64,000 nt of DNA, from contig JAJCZA010000005.1 in assembly GCA_029262635.1 (NCBI GenBank), positions 599,135 through 663,134 on the forward strand, read 5' to 3'. The notes beneath the pieces were generated by a model. The model made no database searches. It saw only the letters and a program-made list of their open reading frames with translations, and was not told the DNA's origin. Below, in pieces: positions 24,617-32,598 of the stretch (positions are counted from its first letter, which is position 1; every line of letters begins with the position of its first letter). The translations under genes were made by a program, and so were the position numbers. The DNA comes from Vampirovibrionales bacterium (lineage in GTDB: Bacteria > Cyanobacteriota > Vampirovibrionia > Vampirovibrionales > Vampirovibrionaceae).

Positions 24617-26656
24617 CTATCGGGCCTTCCCGCCATTCATCATGCCAACATCCTGGACGGTACCCATATTATCCATCATGGTACTCGCTGCCGGATTCGA
24701 CCGACCACCGTAATTGATGGGCTGGTGAATTTTCATCGTGTCATAATGAATGGTCTTACGTCGATTTCCAGGGATATAGTTTATCCCAAAAAAGGAGCGC
24801 TGGCGAACAAAATCGTACGCAAGATTCAACTTTACGTCTTCCGGTCCAACCAGTAGAAACAGGGAGCTACCTGTAAACAAGGCTCCTTTCGAGTTATCCC
24901 GGCTCAAGCTCATTCGGCTTCGCAACCCCACCGTCACGTATTTGTTGATTCGATATTGATTAACCGATAAGGCACTGTTTCGGCCCCGATAATACGTATC
25001 GAAAACAAAGGGGGTTTCACCGGCGGTAGCGGCGTAAAAATAACGGTTATATGAGGTAAATCGATCGCCCCACTTGAGGAGCACATTGGGACCTGCTCGC
25101 ATAACACCCACAAAATCACCGGTGGTATACCCGGCTAAGGCCATTTGGCCTGAGGCACCGACGCGGACGTAGCGATCGTCATTTCCAAATTTCAACAAAG
25201 GTTTGATGTTCTGAATCTGTGTCTGAAGCTGAACTCGTCCCGCCGTAATTGGTTCAGAATCAGGGGTCTCAACGAAAAAATCTTCATCATTGGTCGGGAA
25301 AAATTCATCATGAGCCACGCCCAAACTTGCAAAGCTCTTGATCAGCATATGTTCGTTATGAACTAAATTCCGCTCATCGGCAATTTGGGCAATGTATTTG
25401 GGTCGTTCCCAGCCGAGAAAACCTTGGTTATAATCTTCATTGGCGGCGGCAATTAGTCGTGTTTTACCCGCAAACAGTTTTTTCCGCATAAATAAATTAG
25501 GCGTCCCAATTTTATGGTTATAACCGGCCCGAATCTTCGTGTCATGAGACACATAGTTTAATAAAGCCCCATAACCTAAACCCGACGTATCTTCAATCTC
25601 CTGACCGCCTCGACGGCGGCGAGCGCCGGTTCCGTAGCTCATAATGGGGGAGAAACGAACGGTTCCTTTGCCCAGACGAAAATCCCACCCAGGGCCAAAG
25701 TATAAACCACCGTAATCTGGGTCGACTCCGATGTCCGGGCCTTGGTATTCAATATCTCCGGTGGCCGTATCATGAGATAAATCCATTTGATGCAGGCGGG
25801 CCAAAGTAAATTTCCCAAATTTGAATTTGGGATTCACCAAGTTAATATCGTCGTAGCCATCTTCGTTTCGTCGAACCTGAACCTCTTTGGCATGCAAGCG
25901 AAACTTACTTCGCCAGCCCGTGCCTTCTTTATCCCAATCCATATCCAACTCTTGAGATACCACCTGGTTTTCATACTGTTGGTCTTTTAAAAGCGGGTTA
26001 TTCATGGCCAGGCTGGCTAAATCGTCCTCACCAAAATCTTCAGGTGTGTACTGTTTTTTTTGGACCACGCCCTTGGGCGGAATGACGAGCTTTCCGTTTT
26101 CTAGCTGGATATAATCTGGATCCACAAAAGCCTGCTTGGCTTTTACTCGAATTTCATCCAATGAGGTAATGGGGTCGTTAATTAATGCTGATTTTCGAGT
26201 TAAGTCAATCTTGGCGTACGTCCCATAGGTTCGCTCGCCCTTATTATCGATGACCACATTGCCTTCGGCTTCCATGAGTTCGGTTGCCGGGTCGTAAATA
26301 ACCTTGTCGGCTACCAGTTCTGTACCTTGATCCGACACAATAACGTGCACTTCGCCGGTTGCTGTGTAGAGATTTTTATCCGTATCGTATTCCAGCGTAT
26401 GGCTTACGATATCTACCACCACGGCTTTGGCTTCCAAAGGTTCCATGGTGTTTTCTGAGTCCCATCGTTTCTCCAGAGACTGGATCTCTTCAATTTCCAG
26501 CGATGGGACGATGGGTTGTCGAAACGACTCCTGCCCTTTAATGTCCACTTTCTTTTCAGGAACGCTTTCAGGGCCTGCCCAAGATGACAAGCCTGCCAAG
26601 CTGAGGCAAACATAGCTTAGGAAGGTGAGGGGAAGGATAAAACGCTTTAAAAACAA
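24617..26656 (-). CDS. OstA/LptD-like outer-membrane protein
   Basis: The 679-residue protein starts with a signal peptide (FILPLTFLSYVCLSLAGL, cleavage likely after SSWA). An LptA/OstA-like N-terminal domain follows at about 75-180, with the repeated pattern of alternating strands seen in LEYDTDKNLYTATGEVHV, VADKVIYDPATELMEAEGNV and related lines. The remaining 480 residues are rich in alternating aromatic/glycine strands (for example YGGLYFGPGWDFRLGKGTVR) ending in a C-terminal block, as expected for a large beta-barrel. This organisation matches LptD and the cyanobacterial DUF3769 proteins involved in outer-membrane lipid assembly. The start is a TTG with GGAG nine bases upstream. A strict LptD function is inferred. 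Confidence 0.75.
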   Translation of the reverse strand: MFLKRFILPLTFLSYVCLSLAGLSSWAGPESVPEKKVDIKGQESFRQPIVPSLEIEEIQSLEKRWDSENTMEPLEAKAVVVDIVSHTLEYDTDKNLYTATGEVHVIVSDQGTELVADKVIYDPATELMEAEGNVVIDNKGERTYGTYAKIDLTRKSALINDPITSLDEIRVKAKQAFVDPDYIQLENGKLVIPPKGVVQKKQYTPEDFGEDDLASLAMNNPLLKDQQYENQVVSQELDMDWDKEGTGWRSKFRLHAKEVQVRRNEDGYDDINLVNPKFKFGKFTLARLHQMDLSHDTATGDIEYQGPDIGVDPDYGGLYFGPGWDFRLGKGTVRFSPIMSYGTGARRRRGGQEIEDTSGLGYGALLNYVSHDTKIRAGYNHKIGTPNLFMRKKLFAGKTRLIAAANEDYNQGFLGWERPKYIAQIADERNLVHNEHMLIKSFASLGVAHDEFFPTNDEDFFVETPDSEPITAGRVQLQTQIQNIKPLLKFGNDDRYVRVGASGQMALAGYTTGDFVGVMRAGPNVLLKWGDRFTSYNRYFYAATAGETPFVFDTYYRGRNSALSVNQYRINKYVTVGLRSRMSLSRDNSKGALFTGSSLFLLVGPEDVKLNLAYDFVRQRSFFGINYIPGNRRKTIHYDTMKIHQPINYGGRSNPAASTMMDNMGTVQDVGMMNGGKAR

Positions 26657-26764
26657 GTGCGAAGGCTCCGGTTAGTTTTTCGTTTTTGTATTCTTTATAA
26701 TTTCTTTATGACTTCATCGTATTGTAACAAAAGCAAACGGCAAAGACAGCATTTTACTAATTAA

Positions 26765-28015
26765 TTATCTTAAATACGACTGTGGATTGACCGGTTTTCC
26801 GTTGAGTCGAACTTCAAAATGGAGGTGACATCCGGTCGAGTTGCCGGTGGTGCCTATCCGGCCTACCACTTGTCCTTGGCTGACCGTTTGGCCTGTTTTA
26901 ACCGACTGGCTGGATAAATGCGCGTACAAGGTCGAGTGGTTCTTCCCTCCCCGGCTACCGTGGTTAATCACCACCACTTTACCGTAGCCGCCTCGCCACT
27001 TGACCTGAATGACCTTGCCCCCATCGGCGGCCTTAACTGGAACACCACAACCTTTAGCAATGTCAAGCCCGGTATGCATTCGACGACGTCTTGCAATAGG
27101 ATGGCGGCGCATACCAAAGCCTGAAGAGATACGCCCCTTTACTGGCCAGCTATAATGACCTGTTACACCGGAAATCTTGATCTTTGCCTTTCGATCTTTT
27201 TTCGTGAGTTTCATGATCTCGGATTCCAGTTTCTTTGACTGTTTTAGCAGTTCTTTTTCCGACTGTTCGTAATACTTGGCGTCTTTTAAAAGTTTTTGCT
27301 TCCATAGCTTGTTGCGGGCGATTTGATCCTTTAGAGAAAATTCTAGTTTTTGTTTGTTCTTAAAATTTTCTTCGACGTAAACTTTTTGTCGAGAAAGTGC
27401 TTCTCGCTGTTGGCGCAGTTCTTTCTCTTTCCAGGATAACGCTTCCAAAACGCGTTTATCATGAGCCACCAGTCGTTGTTTATAATACAACCGATCCAGA
27501 AAGGTGGAAATGTCATCCGCGCCCATCAGAACCTGAAGCATGTTGACTCGCCCACCCATGTATAGGGTGCGAACTCGTTGCCGGGCCTCTTGGTACAGGC
27601 GGGTCCGTTCGCCAACAGCTTTGTCAATATCTTCTGTCAACGTGGTTAGCCGCATTCGGGCGTTTCTCAATTGCCATTGCTGACTCCGTAATTTGGAGCG
27701 AGTCTGATCCAGATTGCGCTCAACAGCAACAATCTTGGAGTTAACCTGCCGAGCTTCCCGTATTTTAGCGTTTTTCTGGGCTCTCAAGGCTCGAAGCTTG
27801 GTATTAACCGAGTGAGTCTGAGCTTCCAGCTTCTCTCGAACCTCTTTTTCTTTATCCTTCGTTGATTTTTTCTCTTGTGCCTGTGCCGGAATTCCAGCCC
27901 ACTCAAGGGTAGGAGTAAAGATACTAGCAAAGAACCCCAAAGCTAGTAAGAGCCCCAAAGAAAGACTTCGACGGCAACGCCTTGAAACCCAATTATCCAA
28001 CGGTTTAAGAGCCAC
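26765..28015 (-). CDS. EnvC-like murein hydrolase activator / M23 peptidase with coiled coil
   Basis: A basic-started signal peptide (RRCRRSLSLGLLLALGFFAS, cleavage near AQAQ) is followed by a long coiled coil (about 50-270, rich in Lys, Arg, Glu and Gln heptads) and a C-terminal LytM/M23 domain from about residue 286. The M23 zinc ligands appear complete: MHTGLDIA supplies His and Asp, and CHLHFEVR supplies the HxH pair, so the domain may be catalytic rather than only an activator. EnvC-type proteins activate amidases that split septal peptidoglycan, and a Zn-amidase gene (3603-5345) is in this window. The start is GTG, lying inside the end of a 40-codon ORF, indicating coupled translation. 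Confidence 0.88.
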   Translation of the reverse strand: MALKPLDNWVSRRCRRSLSLGLLLALGFFASIFTPTLEWAGIPAQAQEKKSTKDKEKEVREKLEAQTHSVNTKLRALRAQKNAKIREARQVNSKIVAVERNLDQTRSKLRSQQWQLRNARMRLTTLTEDIDKAVGERTRLYQEARQRVRTLYMGGRVNMLQVLMGADDISTFLDRLYYKQRLVAHDKRVLEALSWKEKELRQQREALSRQKVYVEENFKNKQKLEFSLKDQIARNKLWKQKLLKDAKYYEQSEKELLKQSKKLESEIMKLTKKDRKAKIKISGVTGHYSWPVKGRISSGFGMRRHPIARRRRMHTGLDIAKGCGVPVKAADGGKVIQVKWRGGYGKVVVINHGSRGGKNHSTLYAHLSSQSVKTGQTVSQGQVVGRIGTTGNSTGCHLHFEVRLNGKPVNPQSYLR

Positions 28016-28127
28016 CTAGAAGCACCGCCATAACAGACTGGAAGACGAGGGGCATAAAGAATATTCCAGCGGCTATAAGCGAAAATAAAGCGATCCATCG
28101 GGCGTTATCCCGGAAAAAACCCATCAT
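28005..28127 (-). CDS. Small single-pass membrane peptide, 40 residues
   Basis: A 40-codon open frame precedes the EnvC-like gene and overlaps its GTG by 11 bases. The ATG (28125-28127) has AGGAT nine bases upstream. The product has a short basic start (MMGFFRDNARW), one hydrophobic segment of about 25 residues (IALFSLIAAGIFFMPLV) and a hydrophobic C-terminus ending in GGS. It could be a real membrane micropeptide coupled to the wall hydrolase factor, or a leader ORF that sets translation of the downstream GTG. Evidence is limited to ribosome-binding site, length and coupling; no homologue can be checked here. Confidence 0.5.
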   Translation of the reverse strand: MMGFFRDNARWIALFSLIAAGIFFMPLVFQSVMAVLLGGS

Positions 28128-28371
28128 GGTGATTATCCTTTTCAAGCAAATCTTTAAAACAGGTCAAAGCCTGACGCTCCTTGATTTTACATTATTACCG
28201 GTTGAAAGCAAAGTCAAAATCGGTCAACTTCCTGGAAATACAGGGGATTCTTAATATTAATTTATTTGAAGGGTCTTTGTCATTTTTTTAAAGTTCTTTG
28301 GCTTCAAGTCGATACTCAAATCATCACCAACCCCATGTTTTAAAGAGAGTCAGAACGGAGACCTGTATAGA

Positions 28372-28551
28372 ATGAGAATGAACACCGCCCTTTTGGACAC
28401 CCCTGTTCAGCGAACCGCTTGTAAAAATACATCATTCTCAATCCATTTTGTGATTAAAGGTGCAGAAAAGCGGCGCCAACTGGCCTATAGTCGAGCCAAG
28501 GCTCTTCAGCGAGAATTAGGCGTGATCCCTACTTTAACGTGTGTCAAGTAA
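28372..28551 (+). CDS. Small basic hypothetical protein, 59 residues
   Basis: A 59-codon open frame with GGAG about 11 bases before the ATG at 28372; a second in-frame ATG is two codons later. The product has a polar, Thr-rich start, a short hydrophobic stretch (SFSIHFVIKG) and a basic helix (EKRRQLAYSRAKALQRELGV). It is not recognised. It lies in a 560-base gap between the divergent EnvC unit and the PLP enzyme gene. Codon composition looks protein-like, but the short length keeps confidence moderate. Confidence 0.45.
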   Translation: MRMNTALLDTPVQRTACKNTSFSIHFVIKGAEKRRQLAYSRAKALQRELGVIPTLTCVK

Positions 28552-28688
28552 CCCACTAGCGACATGTTTCATTAAAGCATCCCCTACTCTTTAAAGAGCT
28601 TTTGCTCAATATTTTGCCGGGCCTTCAACATCAAACAGGCTCGGTTTTTGGCGAGGTTGTTTTTCTTTTTTATGGGATAATCCTATCC

Positions 28689-29930
28689 ATGACGACGATA
28701 ACGCCTTTTTCAACCTCGACGATTCAGGATGCGGAAGTGGCTTTAGCTAGCCATTGGCAGGTTCTTGATACGATTTCAAGCCAGGTGTTTGAACGTGTTC
28801 TGGAAGGCTTTATCCAATATCGTGTTGGTGAGGAACACTTCTTATCAGTTACTGGCTATGGTCATGATGATTTAGGGCGACAGACAACCGATCAGGTTTT
28901 TGCTTACGCGCTTCAAGCGGAAAGGGCATTGGTCCGGCTTCAAATGGTTTCAGGCACCCATGCTTTGTCGGTCGCCTTAAACGGGACTCTCAAAGCTGGA
29001 GATACCATGTTGTCCTTAACAGGCTGTCCTTACGACACGCTGGAAGAAGTGATTGGTTTGCGGGCTAACAACCCTCAGTCGCTCATCGCCAAAGGGGTCG
29101 AATATGACAGTATCGATCCCTTTCACAACAACCGCTTTCATCTTCCTCAATCCCCTGAAGCCGATGAAAAAGTTCGCCGCGCTACCATGGTTTATATTCA
29201 ACGTTCCCGTGGCTATGCGTCTCGACAAACGTTAACGATTAAAAATATTCAAGCCCTCTGCCAGTGGGTACGTCAGTTAAATTCCCATGTCATCATTATG
29301 GTGGATAATTGTTATGGCGAATTTGTGGAAGCACAGGAGCCCACCGCTGTGGGTGCCGATCTGATGGCCGGTTCTCTGATCAAAAATCCGGGTGGAGGCA
29401 TCGTTCCCACGGGAGGCTATATTGCTGGCAAAAAAGAGTTAGTAGAACAGTGTGCTTACGCTTTGACGGCTCCAGGCATTGGCGCTGAGGGCGGATATAC
29501 GTTTGATTTAAATCGCTTGATTCTTCAAGGGCTTTTTCTCGCACCGGGTATGGTTCTGGACGCCTTGAAAGGAGCGACACTTGCTTCTTACCTGTTTGAA
29601 CAAAAAGGCTATACGGTTTTTCCACACTGGCAAGACCTTCGGGGCGATATTATTCAGCTTGTTGAGCTAGGCAGTCCAGAAAAACTGATTCAATTTTGCC
29701 GGTGCGTGCAGGCAAACAGTCCCGTCAGCGCAAATGTCCGCCCGGAACCTTCCGTTGTTCCCGGCTATGGCGATAAAGTGGTTATGGCGGGTGGAACCTT
29801 TATCCAAGGGGCAACGCTGGAACTTTCTGCTGATGGCCCTTTACGGGAACCTTACGCTGTTTTCCTTCAGGGCGGGCTGGTTTATGCGCATAGCCGACTC
29901 ATTATTAGTAAATTAATGGAAATACTGTAA
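28689..29930 (+). CDS. Methionine gamma-lyase family (aluminum resistance protein-like) PLP enzyme
   Basis: A 413-residue fold-type I pyridoxal-phosphate protein of the family annotated as aluminum resistance or methionine gamma-lyase-like (PF06838). Visible are SVTGYGHDDLGR near the start, the cofactor-stacking MVSGTHALSVALNGTL region, MVDNCYGEF containing the Asp that contacts the pyridine ring, and GSLIKNPGGGIVPTGGYI with the Schiff-base lysine. The true substrate of the family is uncertain. I chose ATG 28689; the longer frame from TTG 28602 has an implausible hydrophobic start. Upstream context GGGATAAT is weak. It is 12 bases from the convergent dnaA stop. Confidence 0.85.
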   Translation: MTTITPFSTSTIQDAEVALASHWQVLDTISSQVFERVLEGFIQYRVGEEHFLSVTGYGHDDLGRQTTDQVFAYALQAERALVRLQMVSGTHALSVALNGTLKAGDTMLSLTGCPYDTLEEVIGLRANNPQSLIAKGVEYDSIDPFHNNRFHLPQSPEADEKVRRATMVYIQRSRGYASRQTLTIKNIQALCQWVRQLNSHVIIMVDNCYGEFVEAQEPTAVGADLMAGSLIKNPGGGIVPTGGYIAGKKELVEQCAYALTAPGIGAEGGYTFDLNRLILQGLFLAPGMVLDALKGATLASYLFEQKGYTVFPHWQDLRGDIIQLVELGSPEKLIQFCRCVQANSPVSANVRPEPSVVPGYGDKVVMAGGTFIQGATLELSADGPLREPYAVFLQGGLVYAHSRLIISKLMEIL

Positions 29931-29942
29931 GCCTTACAACGT

Positions 29943-31364
29943 TTACAAGCTCTTGATGCGGGCAGTTAGCTCTTTAACCTGCTGGGCGAGTACCGGATGT
30001 TCCTGCATGATGGCGTTTATCTTCTCATAGGAGTATAAAATCGTCGTGTGTTTTCGTCCGCCTAGTAGCTTGCCAATTTTAGGAAAGCTGGCATCGGTCA
30101 GGGTGCGAATCATATAGATGGCGACTTGCCGGGCAAAGGAAATATCCTTAGAGCGGGATGAGCTTTTTAGATCTTCAACCCGTAAATGATAATATTCCGA
30201 AACGGTTTCCAAAATGCGATCCAAAGAGAGGCGGGCTGGATCCATTTGGACACCTAGTATCCGTTGCGCGGTTTGAAGATTCATGGGGGTTTTTGTTGCG
30301 GTCAGCAGGGTGTAGGCCACCACTTTATTCAGCGCCCCTTCCAGCTCTCGAATGTTATTTGGATAGGATTCTGCCAAATATGTGAGCACCTCTTTCGGGA
30401 GATCCACCCCTTTCTCTTCGGCTTTGGCGTAGAGAATGGCCAAACGGGTTTCCACATCCGGTGGCTGGATGTCCGCCATTAATCCCCATTCAAAACGGCT
30501 TCGGAGCCGTTCTTCCAAATCTGGCAAGTGTTTGGGTGGACGGTCACTGGACAGAATAATTTGTTTTCCCGACTCATGCAGGGCATTAAATGTGTGAAAC
30601 AGTTCTTTTTGGGTGCGGTCTTTTCCGCCAAAAAACTGCACGTCGTCAATAATTAGTACATCAATATTTCGATAACGATCCCGAAATTTATTCCAGTCCT
30701 TTTTACCTAAAGCTGAAATCAGTTCGTTGGTAAACTGTTCCGAAGTAATGTACTTGACTTTTTTCTCAGGGAAATTCATGAGAGTAAAGTTGCCAATGGC
30801 TTGAATTAGGTGGGTTTTTCCCAGCCCAACGCCGCCATAGATAAAGAAGGGGTTATAACTCTGGGCCGGATTTTCTGCAACGGCCAGCGCTGCTGCATGG
30901 CAGAACTGATTTTGCTCGCCCACGACAAACTTATCAAACGTATACTTTGCGTTAAGACTACTGTTGTTGGTTCGTGGTGTCCATGGCCGGAAGGGTAACT
31001 CACTCTCTTCCGCAGGGAGTCTTGGACCAGAAGGTGTTGATGAGGCTGGGGCTTCCGGTGATTTCTCTCGGACAACCACTGAAATGTCGGAAATATCCCG
31101 ACTAACAACCTCACCAAAAGCTTCTCGAAGTTGCTGGCGGTAGTTTTTAAGAACCCAGTCCCGTTTAAAGCTACTATCTGTTCCCAATGTAACGGATTCA
31201 TGTTCGACAGCATCCACGACTAGTGGGCCAATCCATGTTTCAAAACTGGGTTCACTCATCTGGGAGCGGAGTAACTCTTTAACGGCCTGCCATACAGGCT
31301 GAAGATCCTGAACCCAATGTTTTGATGCGTTAATCGCACCATCTGCCGAAGTCGATGTTGTCAT
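29943..31364 (-). CDS. dnaA: Chromosomal replication initiator DnaA
   Basis: DnaA opens the replication origin. The 473-residue protein shows the four-domain plan: an N-terminal interaction domain (VWQAVKELLRSQM), a disordered linker rich in Pro/Ser, the AAA+ core with Walker A GGVGLGKTHLIQ and Walker B LIIDDVQFF, and a C-terminal DNA-binding domain ending in GGRKHTTILYSYEKI. The last motif reads Lys where many DnaA proteins have Asp (GGRDHTTV), which may affect box recognition. The ATG has AGGA one base upstream. It is divergent from rpmH, a common arrangement near the origin, but dnaN does not follow. Confidence 0.97.
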   Translation of the reverse strand: MTTSTSADGAINASKHWVQDLQPVWQAVKELLRSQMSEPSFETWIGPLVVDAVEHESVTLGTDSSFKRDWVLKNYRQQLREAFGEVVSRDISDISVVVREKSPEAPASSTPSGPRLPAEESELPFRPWTPRTNNSSLNAKYTFDKFVVGEQNQFCHAAALAVAENPAQSYNPFFIYGGVGLGKTHLIQAIGNFTLMNFPEKKVKYITSEQFTNELISALGKKDWNKFRDRYRNIDVLIIDDVQFFGGKDRTQKELFHTFNALHESGKQIILSSDRPPKHLPDLEERLRSRFEWGLMADIQPPDVETRLAILYAKAEEKGVDLPKEVLTYLAESYPNNIRELEGALNKVVAYTLLTATKTPMNLQTAQRILGVQMDPARLSLDRILETVSEYYHLRVEDLKSSSRSKDISFARQVAIYMIRTLTDASFPKIGKLLGGRKHTTILYSYEKINAIMQEHPVLAQQVKELTARIKSL

Positions 31365-31756
31365 TCCTGCGAGTGTCTCTCTTCCTTAACGTAGACTTTT
31401 TTACTGATTTAGGGGTGCTAGACGTTACTCTTGCCTAACAAACAGATGTTAACTAACCACTAATTCTAACAAAATCCTTCACTATCTTTTTTCTTGGAAT
31501 CCACCCGTTTAAATGCTGACCAACCAACGGCGCTCCCTCGATACTCTTATTCTGGGTGATCAAAAAATAAGATAAGGTTTTATAAGTTCCCTGTTAAAGT
31601 ATCACAGATCGATGGCGTGACATCCATCGCATTGCAAAGCGTTTACATTAAATTTCGTGTCGTTTTTTTGCTTTTCGTGAAGTTTTTTTGTATAAGGTAG
31701 AAAGACGTTTTTTGAACAGTAAGTACGTATTTAAAACATTCTGGAGATCTCCGACG
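31365..31756. other. dnaA-rpmH intergenic region
   Basis: These 392 bases contain the rpmH promoter and presumably the dnaA promoter. A small inverted repeat, CGATGG and CCATCG, lies around 31610-31629. Reading both strands I found no cluster of DnaA boxes (TTATNCACA), so an origin here is not supported by what I can see. The region is AT-rich with T-runs near 31664-31690. Confidence 0.55.
31668..31696 (+). promoter_or_regulatory. Probable sigma-70 promoter for rpmH-rnpA-yidD-yidC
   Basis: TTGCTT (31668-31673) and TATAAG (31691-31696) are separated by exactly 17 bases and lie about 60 bases upstream of the rpmH ATG. Each hexamer keeps most consensus positions. No activator site is evident. 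Confidence 0.55.
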
Positions 31757-31891
31757 ATGAAACGGACCCTTGAAGGCACCAATCGAAAGCGACGACGCGT
31801 TAGCGGATTCCGAGCCCGTATGCAAACGCCGGGAGGCCGTCGTACTTTGAGCCGCCGCCGAGCTAAAGGCCGACATAAAATTGCCATTTAA
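31757..31891 (+). CDS. rpmH: 50S ribosomal protein L34
   Basis: The 44-residue product, [18 protein letters not shown] followed by [20 protein letters not shown], is a canonical L34: highly basic, with the GF-x-x-RM-x-T-x-x-GR-x-x-L-x-x-RR-x-KGR pattern. GGAG lies about ten bases before the ATG inside a GGAGATCTCC palindrome. A longer frame starting at 31688 is not needed and has no ribosome-binding site. It heads the rpmH-rnpA-yidD-yidC cluster found beside dnaA in many bacteria. Confidence 0.97.
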   Translation: MKRTLEGTNRKRRRVSGFRARMQTPGGRRTLSRRRAKGRHKIAI

Positions 31892-31929
31892 GCTTTTATT
31901 TTGCTGGATTTCCCTCCTCCTTTTATTCA

Positions 31930-32322
31930 ATGTCCATGCTTAAAAAGTCCCTCCGCCTTAAATCTTCTCGGCAATTTTCTCAAACGCTCCGTAATCGACA
32001 ACGTTATGTTGATCGTTGCTTTGCTGTTTATGCTTTGAGACGACCTGAACAAGCGGCAACAGCGGTTTCTTTCCTCCCGCGGTTTGGGTTAATTGTTAGC
32101 AAGAAGACCGAAAAACGGGCTGTTCGACGTAACCGAATAAAGCGTCAATTTCGGGAGATCCTGCGAACCCAGATTATCCCGGAGTATTCTGCTCGTTTAA
32201 GCCACTGGCAAACGGTGGTGATTATTATCCGTCCTCAGGCCCTGAATACGCCGTTCGATCAGTTGAAACTAAAACTGAAACAATGCTTTACGAATCTTCC
32301 GATTTCGTCCTTAAATAAATAA
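31930..32322 (+). CDS. rnpA: Ribonuclease P protein component
   Basis: RnpA binds the RNase P RNA and helps remove 5' leaders from pre-tRNAs. The 130-residue protein has the conserved signature LIVSKKTEKRAVRRNRIKRQ followed by FREILR (residues about 55-80), the RNA-binding RNR motif, and an N-terminal LKKSLRLKSSRQFSQTL. The insertion ALRRPEQAATAVSFLPRFG before the signature is typical of the family's variable loop. It is 38 bases after rpmH and 14 bases before yidD, and therefore belongs to one transcript. Confidence 0.95.
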   Translation: MSMLKKSLRLKSSRQFSQTLRNRQRYVDRCFAVYALRRPEQAATAVSFLPRFGLIVSKKTEKRAVRRNRIKRQFREILRTQIIPEYSARLSHWQTVVIIIRPQALNTPFDQLKLKLKQCFTNLPISSLNK

Positions 32323-32336
32323 GGTATGTAAAAGAG

Positions 32337-32570
32337 ATGAACATTTCGATGCTGAAACCGCTTGTTCTTGGTTTAATTAAGCTGTATCAAAAGCTCACTT
32401 GGTTTTTGCCCCACGTGTGTCGATATTATCCGAGCTGTTCCAACTTTATGCTGGAATCCATTCAAACTCATGGCCTGATTACCGGAGGCTGGCTCGGAAC
32501 GAAACGTATTTGTCGGTGTCATCCCTTTTCGGAGGGTGGTATGGACCCGGTTCCTCCCAAATGTTCCTGA
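32337..32570 (+). CDS. yidD: Membrane protein insertion efficiency factor
   Basis: YidD is a small membrane-associated helper for YidC. The 77-residue protein has the signature CRYYPSCSNFMLESIQTHG with its conserved cysteines, then RICRCHPFSEGGMDPVP near the C-terminus. The hydrophobic start LVLGLIKLYQKLTWFLP is the membrane-associating helix. It lies between rnpA and yidC, the usual order. The stop is 28 bases before the chosen yidC start. Confidence 0.95.
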   Translation: MNISMLKPLVLGLIKLYQKLTWFLPHVCRYYPSCSNFMLESIQTHGLITGGWLGTKRICRCHPFSEGGMDPVPPKCS

Positions 32571-32598
32571 CTTTTATTTAACACTGGAGACCCCTGCT

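Noticed and set aside
28587-28598. Perfect palindrome CTCTTTAAAGAG
   Set aside because: It has no loop, lies upstream of a start and is too short to call a terminator or operator.
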